DNA of 64,000 nt from Prorocentrum cordatum (GCA_963575745.1 CAUYUJ010003442.1:1-64000); one strand, 5' to 3'; counted from the stretch's first letter, positions 9,801 to 19,740 are shown. The notes: a model not told the origin generated them from the sequence alone. Numbers and translations are program-made.

Positions 9801-11513
9801 AATTTCCTCGGTCGCTGACAAAAGCTTACACACATGCTCCAGTTCCACGTTACTGAGATAAGCAAAGTGACGAGGATGAAACCCACCCCAAGTCTGGCTG
9901 GTAGATTTTGGAAACCTGTTGGCAGCTGATCTGATCTGGCCAGGCGTGATGGGCTCCAAGCGGTCACGCTCGGCCGACGACAAGTTAAAGTCCTATCCCT
10001 GCAGCGCGGCCTGCCACAATCCTGCGAGGCGGGTTGCCTCGGACTGGGGCAGCTCAGATGGCCGACCTGAAAATGTCTGCAGCTCGGGGCGCCAAACTTT
10101 CTGAGGTTGCCAGGAGGTGAGCTTTGAGGTCCAGCGGTGGGCCCAACCAACACCCCGAGACATGGCCTCCTGGATCCAGTTGTTCCAAGACGTTGTTTCG
10201 CTTCGTCGGTCCTTGGCCTCCTCAGCTTTGAGCGCGTGATCGACTGCTTCATCGGGCTCTTCAAACACCTTCAACACGAGCTTGGGGTCCATCTGGCCAT
10301 TGTCCTGGTCTTGGGCAGCAGCGCCTAGAGCTGTCCTAACGCTGGCGAGCAAACGGGCAAACTCTTCGGTACCTTCGAGCTCTGGGGGTGGCGACTGGAT
10401 GCTGGTCAAAATCTCCGAAAGGTAAAACTCCTCCTTGGAATAAGCCCGACGGATAACATCCATAACTTTGTTTTTCAACCACCGAATCGGAATTGATAGA
10501 CTCCTCCAACTGGCCCTGGGCTCCACCTCTCGAGCGGCTCCTGGTACCCAGCTGATCTTAGGGAGGCGCACCCGCGGGGCCGTGGGCGACTTGATCGGAG
10601 TGTCCGTGCGTATACTGATCGTCTTCGCCATGTCCGAGGCGAAATACTGATATGCCGAATCCAGGGCCAGCAAGCGGGCCTCAATCCCAGACTCACGATC
10701 AATAACCTGGTCCAGGAAATCCAAGGCAGCCTCCGTACGGTCCCAGGACGGCACGTGGTTGGTTGGCCCATAGGGCTTGGGGGTAGCAAATGGTTGGGGC
10801 TTCTCCAAGACTGGGACCATCTAGGGCTTCCCGCAGCGCAGCTGGAGCAGCACGGGCCTATGCGGGCTCATGGGGTACTCGTCGGGAACCCCCGAGAGGT
10901 CCTGGTCGAAACGCGACGAGGCGAGAACGAAGTCGATGATGGACTCGGACTTCTTCATCTTACATGTTGGTTTTGTCGGGGCCAGAATCTTAAGGCCTGC
11001 TCTCAGCGGGTAGTTCGACTCGATTAGCTTACTCGTCGACACATTGAAATCCCCAGCAATGATGAGTGACTGTCGTGCAGCGTCCTGGACCATTGCAACC
11101 CCTGCTAAGCGCTCTAAGTTGTACCGGTTGAGGCCCACCCCGTCGGCCAAGTATAGTGAAACTAGTACGAATGGACGATGTCCAGGAAGCTCAAGTGAAA
11201 CTGCTGTGCGCCGTGACTCTGTCACCCCTGCAGACAACGGCACTCGTGATACTCCATAGTCATGCCCACCACGAATCAAAATCCCTGTTCCTTGGACAGG
11301 GTACCCTTTCTCACTGAGCACGGCTGGAGAGAGCATCGCGTTCCACCCCTCTCGCTCGCACCGCTGTACGATGAACGGGGGCGCATCCTTCAGTACCCGA
11401 AGTTCTTGACAGCAGATGGTGTCCACCGTCTCGGCTGCTTGAGACTTCAGAAACTTCCGACTGGATCTCCAGCAGCTTCCATTGATAGTGGCGAGCCTGA
11501 CCGTGTTACCCAC
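6853..11513 (-). pseudogene. LINE-1 ORF2: endonuclease, reverse transcriptase, RNase H
   Basis: Endonuclease (about 11513-10821): ICCQELR, AGDFNVS and MSPHRPVLL, the last lacking the Asp of the usual S-D-H. Reverse transcriptase: GGFHPRHF near 9860, motif A ALWDLSNYYENV (Asp at 9513-9515), motif B GFPAGCSFAT (about 9327-9356), motif C FMNDFM (9229-9243), with Asn in place of the first Asp. CCHC knuckle (8225-8165): CELC...HRLLEC, split by a one-base insertion in a C run. RNase H: FHDGS (about 7950), KVKAHQD and NDWADKVAKQ. C-terminal zinc region: HWLCLACH, VCKRCGRYS and LLASGRHPK, ending with TAG at 6853-6855. In-frame stops: TAG at 10821, 9993 and 7441; TGA at 9798 and just after SESNLK (about 7015). 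Otherwise the frame runs through. Confidence 0.85.
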
Positions 11514-12688
11514 ACGGCGCCCCGTCCGCCCCCATTGCCGCCCTTGCCCTTGTTGGCCAGGCAGAGCGCCTTCGCGCTGGACTGGAGCGCCGCGCTGGCC
11601 ATCTGCTGCTGGGGCGTGAGCGTCGAGTTTTGGCCGTTGATGTTCAGCACCTGGTCGATCGCCTCGCCCGCGCGCTTCATGCCCTGGCTCCTCTTGTCCG
11701 CCTCGTCGTGGTCCAGCTGCATGGCCTCGGCCTCGGCGTCCAGGCTGGCTGCCAGCTCTGGGCTGACATCTCCTGATGGGATGGCGGTGGCCTGCGACGG
11801 CGCCCTCGGGTCGTCGGCGGCTGCGATTGGGACCGCGGTCCCCGCCTCGGTGCCCGTCTGGGAGTCCTCCGCCCCCTGGGTCGCCGTCTGGTCCTGCTGG
11901 GAGCTGGCCTGGGTAGCCTGGGCTGCCTGCCACTCGTCGTGTAGCTTGGCCGACATCTGTACGACGGCCTGCTTCACCTCCGCAGACGGCGCGAGCCCAG
12001 GTGGGAACTGGCTGTTGATGTAAGTCTCCAGCGAGGGGGCCGAGGTGCTGACGTGCTCTTTCAGCGCCTGCTCCACTGCCATTTTGTGCTGGGTCTCCAA
12101 CTGCTGCGTCTCCGCTGTCAGGTCGGCGGCGATCTTGCACTGGTTGGTATAGTCGTTGGCCAAGGTGACCATGGCCTCACACGTTTTGTCGCATGTCTGT
12201 TGGGCACTGAGCAGTTTCTTCTTTGCGACTTCGAGCTGGTCATGCAGCGACTTCCGCTGCTGGTCCCATGGTTTTGCTGCTAGTGTCGATGCTTTCACTG
12301 TTTTCAACTCCTCCACGGCCTGCAGGTAGTGACTCCCTCTGATGCCTTCCATTTTCTTCCAGAACTGCACAGCTGCCGCACACACAGCAACTGGGTCTCG
12401 ATCTGGCTCCTCGGGTTCACGTACTGCTGCAGCTCCTTTTTGGTGACACTTCGGCGCTGGGTTGGACGAGCGCCTCCGCCACCTGTTGGGAGTGCCGCCT
12501 GATGTGGTCTGTGACTGAGGGGACGGGCCAGGTTGTCCTGTCTTACGTCCAATGAAGGGTAGGCCACACTGACCACAACATTTGAACGGCTTGTCCGCCC
12601 ATGTCCATCCTTTGCATCCACCAGATTGGCAGCAGAGGTACTTGCGTCCGTCTCCCCTGCCACGGCTTTGCGGTCTCTGACCGCCCAT
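11447..12688 (-). CDS. LINE-1 ORF1: zinc ribbon and coiled-coil protein
   Basis: An intact 413-residue frame from ATG at 12688. Residues 17-45 form a Cys-rich ribbon: YLCCQSGGCKGW, then KCCGQCGLPF. Next is a Pro/Gln/Ser linker, then a long helical, Lys/Glu/Gln-rich segment (about 120-235) that is probably a coiled coil. An acidic middle follows (PELAASLDAEAEAMQLDHDE), then a Gly/Lys-rich tail (KGKGGNGGGRG). LINE ORF1 proteins bind their own RNA and this layout suits that role. Its end overlaps the endonuclease frame by about 65 bp in the -1 frame. No ATG in the ORF2 frame precedes the conserved endonuclease start. Confidence 0.7.
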   Translation of the reverse strand: MGGQRPQSRGRGDGRKYLCCQSGGCKGWTWADKPFKCCGQCGLPFIGRKTGQPGPSPQSQTTSGGTPNRWRRRSSNPAPKCHQKGAAAVREPEEPDRDPVAVCAAAVQFWKKMEGIRGSHYLQAVEELKTVKASTLAAKPWDQQRKSLHDQLEVAKKKLLSAQQTCDKTCEAMVTLANDYTNQCKIAADLTAETQQLETQHKMAVEQALKEHVSTSAPSLETYINSQFPPGLAPSAEVKQAVVQMSAKLHDEWQAAQATQASSQQDQTATQGAEDSQTGTEAGTAVPIAAADDPRAPSQATAIPSGDVSPELAASLDAEAEAMQLDHDEADKRSQGMKRAGEAIDQVLNINGQNSTLTPQQQMASAALQSSAKALCLANKGKGGNGGGRGAVWVTRSGSPLSMEAAGDPVGSF

Positions 12689-12752
12689 ATCTGATGGAAC
12701 GAGGGAGACCCCAGGTTTGGCTGCTGACCTGGGGTGAGAAACAGATTGGCGA

Positions 12753-12820
12753 GAAAGCAGGCGCCACCTGCCTACGGTAGGCTAAAAGATGGAAGCAGGC
12801 GCCACCTGCCCACGGTAGGC
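12753..12820 (-). repeat. LINE-1 5' tandem repeats, 38-bp period
   Basis: Two 30-bp copies of AAGCAGGCGCCACCTGCC-ACGGTAGGC (plus-strand reading) start at 12753 and 12791. Each holds short palindromes (GCCTAC-C-GTAGGC and GGCGCC). Tandem 5' units in LINEs often carry promoter function; that is an inference here. Confidence 0.75.
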
Positions 12821-12833
12821 TTGAGCCAGAGGC
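12820..12833 (-). other. Possible spliced-leader scar at the LINE-1 5' end
   Basis: On the minus strand this reads GCCTCTGGCTCAAG, matching the 3' part of DinoSL (CCATTTTGGCTCAAG) with one missing base and substitutions; the last nine bases TGGCTCAAG are exact. It sits exactly at the junction between the (GAG)n tract and the 5' repeats, where the RNA 5' end is expected. The match is short, so confidence is moderate. Confidence 0.45.
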
Positions 12834-12905
12834 GAAAGAGGAGGAGGAGGAGGAGGAGGAGGAGGAGGAGGAGGAGGAGGAGGGGGAGGAGGGGGAGGAG
12901 GAGGC
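12834..12905. repeat. (GAG)n microsatellite
   Basis: GAG tract flanking the 5' end of LINE-1. The next 300 bp (12906-13220) contain pyrimidine-rich unique sequence in which I see no gene. Confidence 0.95.
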
Positions 12906-13274
12906 TGGGATGTAGACGGGGATGGAGGGGATGAAGTGGATCGGGGGGGGGAGGTGGCCTGCTTCTCCTCGTCCTCCTCCTCTCATTCTCCTCCTGTCTC
13001 CTTCTTCGTCGTCGTTGGCTTCCTCCGCCTCCTCCCGCTCCCTCCTCACTACCGCCACATCCGTCCCTTCTCCCCTCCAACATCCAGCCCGATTCTCTTC
13101 CTTCGTCTCCTCTTCCGCCTCCCCTGAGGTACATAGACACGCTGAGCGCCAGCACAGACCTGGAGGAGCCGAGTGCCGCCAAGGTGGGTCGAGAAGCAGA
13201 CGTGGACCACACCTCTTAGTCCTCCTAGCCCTCCTCCTCCTCCTTCTCCTCCTCCTCCTCCTTTTCCTCCTCCT

Positions 13275-14235
13275 CCATTCCTTTTCCTCATCAATGACTC
13301 CTCCTTTTCGCACCCCGTGGCCGGTCGAAAGGGGTGACCGGGCGTTTCGCCTGAGACTTCCTCACCTCGCCATGTATGATCTTGAAGCTGAGAAGTTGGC
13401 ATCGGCTTCACACATGGAGGGCGGCTGGTTTTCAAATTGTGGTTTTCGCCTCAGCGCCACGCACCTTGGCTAAAGCAACTTACAAGAACTTCACGGATCG
13501 AGGGCGGATCGTTTTCGAAGTGTGTTTCTGGCTTTAGCGCCGCGCGCATTCGTTGCAAAAAGTTGCAAGAGCTTCACGGATTTAGGGTGGTTGGTGTTCA
13601 ACATGTGGTTCTCGCCTCTGTGCCGCGCACTTTCGTTGTAAGCATTGGCAAGACTTTCGCGGACTGAGCGCAGGTCGTTTTCAAAATGTAGCTCGCGCCT
13701 CAGTGACGCGCACATTCGTTTTGAACAGATGCAAGGGGTTTCACGGATTGAGAGCGGGTCAGTTTCAAAATGTGGTTCTCGCTTTAGCGCCGCGCACATC
13801 CAGTTTAAGCATTTGGCGGAGTTACACGGACTGAGAGCGGGTCGTTTTCAAAAGGTGGTTCTCGCTGCAGCGCCGCGCACATTCGTTCCAAGGTTTGGCA
13901 GGAGTTTCATTGGCTCTCAGACTAACATGTGTTGGAGCGTTTCAAGATTGCCAGGGGGCAACAGTTATGTTGATTCACGGTGTTGACGTCGCAGCAATGG
14001 TGTTCTGGCACGGTTCAGGATCGCCACGACTCAACAATCAGGTTCATTCGTGGCGTTGAAGTCCTGAGAGTGGTGCTATGGAACGTATCAGGATTTTCAC
14101 ACGGCTGTCCCCGAACGGGGCAATTTCTTCAGTGGAACTGATTCTCGAACCTTTCCAGAAACCAATGAAGAGGGAGCTTGGAGGGGGGGTGTATTCCAAC
14201 ATCGCTGATGAGTCTTGAGTTTGCATTGGTCCTCT
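13275..14235 (-). repeat. Composite GAG-flanked repeat, copy A
   Basis: Reverse-complement member of the family described under copy B. It carries six 83-84-bp satellite units; the marker GTGGTTCTCGC recurs at about 13438, 13521, 13605, 13688, 13772 and 13855. The 5' module is at about 13900-14235, and its own 3' end lies against the (CTC)n tract at 13220-13285. Open frames in the satellite are short and not conserved. Confidence 0.85.
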
Positions 14236-14255
14236 TCCTCCCCTCTGTCTTCTCC

Positions 14256-14459
14256 ATCCCTTTTCCTCATGAATGACTCCTCCCTGTCGCACCCCCAGAC
14301 GTGTCGCGCTGAAGTCTAAGGAACTGTGCTCTCAGACGGCTGTCTTCTAATGGGCTACGTCCCCAATGACACCGAATTCCTTCAAGGACCTATGAATAGG
14401 GAACTTGTAGAGAGGGTGTGTTGCAGCATCGTTGATGGGTCTTTGGGTTACACTGGTCC
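14256..14459 (-). repeat. Composite GAG-flanked repeat, copy A2 (lacks the satellite)
   Basis: A short copy directly beside copy A. It holds the 3' terminal module (CATGAATGACTCCTCC, then CGCACCCCCAGACGTGTCG) joined directly to the 5' module (TTGATGGGTCTTTGGG then ACACTGGTCCTCC). The 83-bp array is missing. It abuts a (CTC)n tract from 14458. Confidence 0.75.
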
Positions 14460-15320
14460 TCCTCCTCCTCCTCCTCCTCCTCCTCATTCTTCTCCTCCTC
14501 CTCCTCATCCTTCTCCTCCTCCTCTTTCTCCTCCTCCTCTTCCTCCTCCTCCTCCTACTCCTCCTCCCCCAAACCGTATCCTCCTCTCCTCCTCCTCCCT
14601 CGTCCTCCTCGCCCCATGATGTCTCCGGAGGCCCCTGGATGCCTCCAGATGTCCTCGGCGGTCTCCGGAGGTCTTCGGAGGCCCGAATACGGCCAGTATG
14701 TCCAAAGCCTCGAACCTCGACCCGCGATCACTCGATGCCTCGATCCCTCGTCGCCTCCAGCCCTCGATCCTTCGCACCCGCAGTCGCTCGAGCCCTCGGG
14801 CCTCTCCCCTCGATCCTCGATTCCCTCGAGCCTGGGCTCCCCCGATCCCTCGATCCCCCGGGCCCGCGGGGCGTGCTCTGGAGGCAGCGCGAGCCTCCCG
14901 CTCGAGCCGGGGCCCCCTCGGGCCTCTGCGGGAGGTGGAGGGCTCGAGGGTCAAGGGATTGGCGACCGAGGGTGTCGAGGGGAATCGAGCACCAAGGGCT
15001 CGAGGGCTCCATGGCTCGAGGCATCGAGGCGCCCCAGGCTCGCGCGACCCGGGGGGGCGGGCGTCGCGGGGTCGGGGGCGGGGCCCCGTTGTCCTCCCTG
15101 CGTTTCGCTCCCTCCCTCCCTCCCCTCGCCTCCCCTTGCCTCCCCATCGCTCCCTCCCTCCCTCCCCTCGCCTCCCCTCGCCTCCCCTCGCCTCCCCTCG
15201 CCTCCCCCTCGCTCCCTGGCCTAATTTGCCCTCATCCCCCCCCGCCTCCCCTCGCCTCCCTCGCCTCTCCCTCCTCTCCCTCCCCATCGCTCCCTCCCTC
15301 CTCTCCCTCACCTGGCCGTC
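14458..15320. repeat. CTC microsatellite and pyrimidine-rich minisatellites
   Basis: (CTC)n at 14458-14600, then an irregular TCGATCC/CCTCGAG-rich repeat (about 14690-15040), then a roughly 10-bp CCCTCGCCTC minisatellite (about 15105-15320). Long frames on both strands reflect low complexity. A C15/G16 inverted homopolymer pair lies at about 15405-15445. Confidence 0.85.
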
Positions 15321-15533
15321 CGCCGCCCTCTCGGCTCTGTGCGTGGGGCCGTCTGAGGCTCGGGGCCGGGCCTGGGAGGGGTAGGGGGGGGCGGCAGCTG
15401 CAGGTGCCCCCCCCCCCCCCCCCTGGCACGGGGGGGGGGGGGGGAGGGCCTCTCCGGCAGGGCGGCGCACAGACTGCTGCTGCGACGGCGAGTGCGATGG
15501 ACCGACCCGTCCCCCCCCCCCGCCCCTCCCACT

Positions 15534-15706
15534 GGACGTCTCGATTTTTTCGAGACGCGGGCCCCCGACCTCCCGACCACTTCCCTGGGACCGGTTTTTC
15601 ATCCCGAGTCGTTTTTTGGCGCTCCCGAGGCCCGGCGAGGGCCCCGAAAGGCCAAAAACTATGAAAAACCTCTGTCTCGATTTTTTCGAGACGCCCGATG
15701 TCTGGG
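15534..15706 (+). mobile_element. MITE-like inverted-repeat element, copy 1 (5' end lost)
   Basis: Nearly identical to 55562-55744 but missing the outer CCCAGACATC of the left end. Both ends contain the hairpin CGTCTCGA-T5-TCGAGACG. No coding capacity. Confidence 0.8.
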
Positions 15707-15939
15707 GCCCCTCCCACTCTTGGATGGGGCCAGGGTTCCGCCCTCCTGGCACGTGCCGTGGGGGCGGCGTTCGCGTCTGCACGCGCCGCCCCCTTCTGCC
15801 CGCCGCCCGGGCAGGAGGCCGCGCCCTTCTGGGTCGCCGTGGGCCAGTCCTCCAGGCGCTGCCTGGGGGGGGGGGGGGGGCGGGGAGGAGGGGGAGGGAG
15901 GAAGGGGAAGGAAGGGAGGAAGAGAGCGAAGGGAGGAGG

Positions 15940-16071
15940 ACGGGAGGAGGAGGAGGAAGGAGGAGGAGGAGGAGGAGGAGGAGGAGGAGGAGGACGGGAG
16001 GGGGAGGGGAGAGGAGGGGGAATGATGGGGGATGGGGATGAGGAGGAGATAGAAGTAATGAGAGGATGAGA

Positions 16072-16107
<36 letters not shown>

Positions 16108-16112
16108 GATGA

Positions 16113-16153
<41 letters not shown>

Positions 16154-16375
16154 GATGATGATGATGCTTGATGCTGATGCTGATGCTGATGCTGATGCTG
16201 ATGCTGATGCTGATGCTGATGCTGATGCTGATGCTGATGCTGATGCTGATGCTGCTGATGATGATGATGATGATGACGATGAGGATGAGGATGAGGAGGA
16301 GGAGGAGGAGGACGAGGAGGAGGAGGAAGAGGAGGAGGAGGAGGAAGAGGAGGAGGAGAAGGAGGATGAAAGTGG
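15940..16375. repeat. GAG, GAT and GATGCT microsatellites
   Basis: (GAG)n at about 15940-16000, (GAT)n at 16073-16160, a pure (GATGCT)n tract at about 16165-16258 and (GAG)n at 16283-16370. All strong frames here (poly-Asp/Ala, poly-Met/Leu, poly-Ser/Ala) come from the repeats. Confidence 0.95.
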
Positions 16376-16389
16376 CGGACGAGGAGGAG

Positions 16390-17268
16390 GATGAGGACCA
16401 GTGTAAACCCAAGAGTCATCAACGATGTTGGAATTAACCATTCCTCCAAGTTCCCTCTTCATAGGCCCCTACAACGGTTCATTTCTATTGGCCTGGGGAA
16501 CTGCCCTGTTGGAAGACAACCGTTTGAAGATCCTGAAGCATGCCAAAACATTGTCCTCGGGATTTCAACACCACGTGTCAACCTGACTGCTCCGTCTTGA
16601 CGATCCGGAATCGTGCCAGAGCTCCATTGTTGAGACGTCAACACCGCGAACCAACATAACTGTTGCACCCGCATAATCCCGAATCCTTCCAAAACACGAT
16701 TTCTGGTACGTTGATCACGGGAGCCCGTGAAACTCTTGCACATGGTGAAGACGAATGTGCGCGGCTCTGAGGCGAGAGCCACATTTTGAAAACGACCCAC
16801 CCTCAATCCGTGAAGCTCTTGCAACTTATAAGAACGAATACGCGCGGCGCTAAGGCGAGAGCCACATGTTGAAAACGACCCGCCCTCAATCCGTGACACT
16901 CTTGCAATTGTTTAAGACGAATGTGTGCGGCGCTACGGCGAGAGCCACATTTTGAAAACGACCCGCCCTCAATCCGTGGAACTCTTGCAAATTTTGGAAA
17001 CGAATGTGCGCTTCGCTCAGGCGCGAGCCACATTTTGAAACGACCCGCCCTCAATCTGTGAAGCTCTTGCAAATCTTTAAAGCGAATGTGCGCGGCGCTG
17101 AGGCAAGAGCCACGTTTTGAAAACGGCGCGCCCTCCATCGGTGAGGCTGTTGTCACGTACGCTTCAGAGTCACACATTGTGCGGAAGTCGCAGGCGAAAC
17201 ACCCGGCCCGCTCTAAAAAGTGGCCTCGGGGTGCGACAGGGAGGAGTTATCTACAAGGAGAAGGAATG
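16390..17268 (+). repeat. Composite GAG-flanked repeat, copy B (reference copy)
   Basis: Begins right after (GAG)n with GACCAGTGTAAACCCAAGAG. A 5' module of about 170 bp leads into roughly 72-bp repeats (marker TCAACACCRCG) at about 16530-16730. Then come five units of an 83-bp satellite; marker GAGAGCC at 16774, 16857, 16940, about 17023 and 17105. A 3' module follows (GTGAGGCTGTTG, GGGGTGCGACAGGGAGGAGT), ending in (GAG)n at 17265. No ORF, tRNA-like or terminal inverted repeat is visible. Confidence 0.9.
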
Positions 17269-17370
17269 GAGGAGGAGGAGGAGGAGGAGGAGGAGGAGGA
17301 GGAGGAGGAGGGACTGAGGAGGGAGATATCGAGGAGGAGGAGGAGGAGGAGGAGGAGGGACCGAGGAGGA
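17265..17370. repeat. (GAG)n microsatellite
   Basis: Downstream flank of composite repeat copy B. GA-rich sequence continues to 17480. From 17490 to 17670 a degenerate CCCCCAGGCTACAGGG minisatellite follows. Confidence 0.95.
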
Positions 17371-17670
17371 GGAGAGGTGATGAGGGAAGGGATGAGGGAG
17401 GAATGGGGGTCGGAGGAGGGGATGAGGGAGGAGGGAAGAGGGAGAGGGAGGGCGCAGATTGTGGAGGAGGAGTACCCTGAGTAGCTCAATAGTTTTGGGC
17501 CCCCAGGCTACAGGGGTCCCCCAGACTACGAGGGCCTAGCCCCATGGGCTTGGGCTAATTTCAAGGGCTCCCCCCAAACTGCTGCGACCCCCGCTGGTCT
17601 AAAAGGACCCCCCCGACCACAGACACCTCCCCCAACTACAGGGACCCCCCAGGCTACAGGCACTCTTCCA

Positions 17671-18104
17671 GCACACGCGCTGAGAATCGTCCATGATGAT
17701 GGCCGGGCGGTGGAGGTGGATCCTCGCACGCGCGCGAGCGCACTCTCGCGCTGCCAGCGGAATCACCGCGCGCACGCCTGCCGACGGGGCGGTGCGCGCG
17801 CGTGCCTACTCGTGCTGCCAGGCGTGCAGCAGTGGCCTCTTCGCAGCACCCCTAGGCTTCCGCGCAACTGCGATGCCGCACGCGCGCGAAGTTCCGCGCG
17901 CTGGGCGTCGAACTGGCGCGGCTGCCCGTGCGCGAGGCCGAGGCTTTCCACCCGCGCGCCAAGCACAACGTCGGACAACAAGCCCCCACGGATTTCCAGG
18001 ACACCGCCCCCCGCCCGTCCTGAAGATTGCAGCCCCCCCCCCCCCCCTGGACTAGAAGGCTCCCTCGCTCGGACCTTACGGGCCCATCCCCCCCCGGACT
18101 GCAG

Positions 18105-18135
<31 letters not shown>

Positions 18136-18240
18136 GGACTCCCCCCGGACTAGAAAACGCCCTCCTGGATGAGTGGTCACCTGGGAACTATGAGGTATCC
18201 AAAGTACAGATGACCCCAGATTAATTGATTGAGGCATTCA
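17671..18240. other. GC-rich stretch without a clear gene
   Basis: Several frames are open for 60-150 codons, but none has a recognisable motif. Long C runs and CCCCCGGACT-type repeats occupy 18025-18150. I see nothing further to support. Confidence 0.5.
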
Positions 18241-18246
18241 AAGTAC

Positions 18247-18717
18247 GAAGATGATAATAACAAGAATGAGACACATATCGATGATAATGATGATGCTGAT
18301 GATGATGATGATGCTGATGATGATGATGATGATGATGATGGTGAGGATGACGATGATGGTAATCATGGTGATGATGGTTATGATGGAGGTAGGGGTTGCG
18401 ATGACGATAACGATGATGAGTGTGTTTGTGCCGTTGATGATGATGTCGATGATGATGACGATGCTGGTGATGGTGATGATGATGATGATAATAGATATGC
18501 TGCTGATGATCATGATGGTGGTAGTGATGATAGTACGGGTGATGCCGATGACGATGATGATGAGTATGATGGTAACGCTGGTGATGATGAGGATGATACT
18601 GATGATACTGGTAATGTTGATGCGGCTGATGTTGTTGCTGATGATGATGATGATGATGATGATGTCAATGACGAATGTGATGATGATGGTGGTGACGATG
18701 ATGATGACGATGCTGAC

Positions 18718-18772
<55 letters not shown>

Positions 18773-18850
18773 GTAATGATGATGATGATGATGATGATGA
18801 TGATGTCGATGGTAAAGCTGCTGATGATGGTGCTGATGATGATGCTGGTA

Positions 18851-18896
<46 letters not shown>

Positions 18897-19201
18897 CGCA
18901 GACGACGATGACCGTGATGATGACGATGATGCTGGCGATGATGATGAGGATGACGATGAGGATGATTATGCTGGCGATGTTGAGCATGATGATGCTGTTG
19001 ATGCTGGTGATGGTGATGGTGGTAATTATGCTTATTATTCTTCTGATGAGGATGATGATGACGATGGCGATGACGATGACGATGATGATGACGATGACGA
19101 CGATACTGATGATGAGGAGGATGACGATGGCGATGTTGACGACGATGATGGTGATTATGATGTCGATGATGATGGTGATGATGGTGTCGATTATGATGAT
19201 G

Positions 19202-19294
<93 letters not shown>

Positions 19295-19296
19295 TC
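18247..19296. repeat. 1-kb (GAT)n array
   Basis: Long imperfect GAT/GAC/GGT trinucleotide array. All three plus frames and some minus frames are open (poly-Asp, poly-Met, poly-His), as expected of the repeat. It is not a gene. Confidence 0.95.
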
Positions 19297-19456
19297 GATC
19301 CAGGATCTTTGTTCGTTTGTTTACGTTTGCTTCCATAGCCCCCCAAAGGCCTTACCGGACCTCGGATGCTAATGATGAGGATGATGGGCGGTGTGGTGGT
19401 GGTGATAATGTTTATGACGATGACGATGTTGGTGATGCTGCTGCTGATGATGCTGA

Positions 19457-19632
19457 CGACGACGAGGAGGAGGAGGAGGAGGAGGAGGAGGAGGAGGAGG
19501 AGAGGAGGAGGAGGAGGAGGAGGAGGGAGGGGGGGAGGAGGATGCGAGGAGGAGAGGGAGGAGGGGGGGGAGAAGAAAGAGGAGGAGGAGGAGGAGGAGG
19601 AGGACGAGGAGGAGGAGGAGGAGGAGGAGGAG
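19457..19632. repeat. (GAG)n microsatellite
   Basis: GAG tract that directly precedes exon-like island 2; its last AG (19631-19632) could serve as the splice acceptor. Confidence 0.95.
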
Positions 19633-19740
19633 GTGGCTGGATGTGGCGCGCAGGCTGATAGACACGTACATAGAGCGGGGGGAGCTCGACCAGGCCTTCG
19701 TGGTCGCTAAGGCGGACTGCGAGGGGCATATGCCGTCGGC
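19633..19740 (+). CDS. Exon-like island 2, WDR17-like C-terminal region
   Basis: Between two GAG arrays there is a unique stretch reading VARRLIDTYIERGELDQAF, then VVAKADCEGHMP. The helix-turn-helix pattern with RGxxxxAxxVAKAxCEG resembles the region following island 1 in WDR17-like proteins. No other frame here is sensible. The 3' boundary is uncertain (donor may be non-GT, as is common in dinoflagellates). (GAG)n resumes at 19799. Confidence 0.4.

Larger units (their letters stand above)
6780..12841 (-). mobile_element. LINE retrotransposon 1, near full length, inactivated
   Basis: A 6-kb minus-strand non-LTR element. In its own direction it has a spliced-leader-like scar, two 38-bp 5' repeats, ORF1 with a zinc ribbon and coiled coil, then one long ORF2 frame with AP-type endonuclease, reverse transcriptase, CCHC knuckle, RNase H and a C-terminal zinc-binding region. 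No LTRs are seen. Both ends abut GAG tracts (6684-6745 and 12834-12905). ORF2 carries five in-frame stops and one frameshift, so this copy is dead, but it is otherwise well kept. It lies in the inferred giant intron between the exon islands at 6.55 and 19.63 kb. Confidence 0.85.

Noticed and set aside
18229-19372. Long Asp-rich or Met-rich ORFs in the GAT array
   Set aside because: Every frame of a GAT repeat is open; composition is pure repeat and there is no unique flanking domain.
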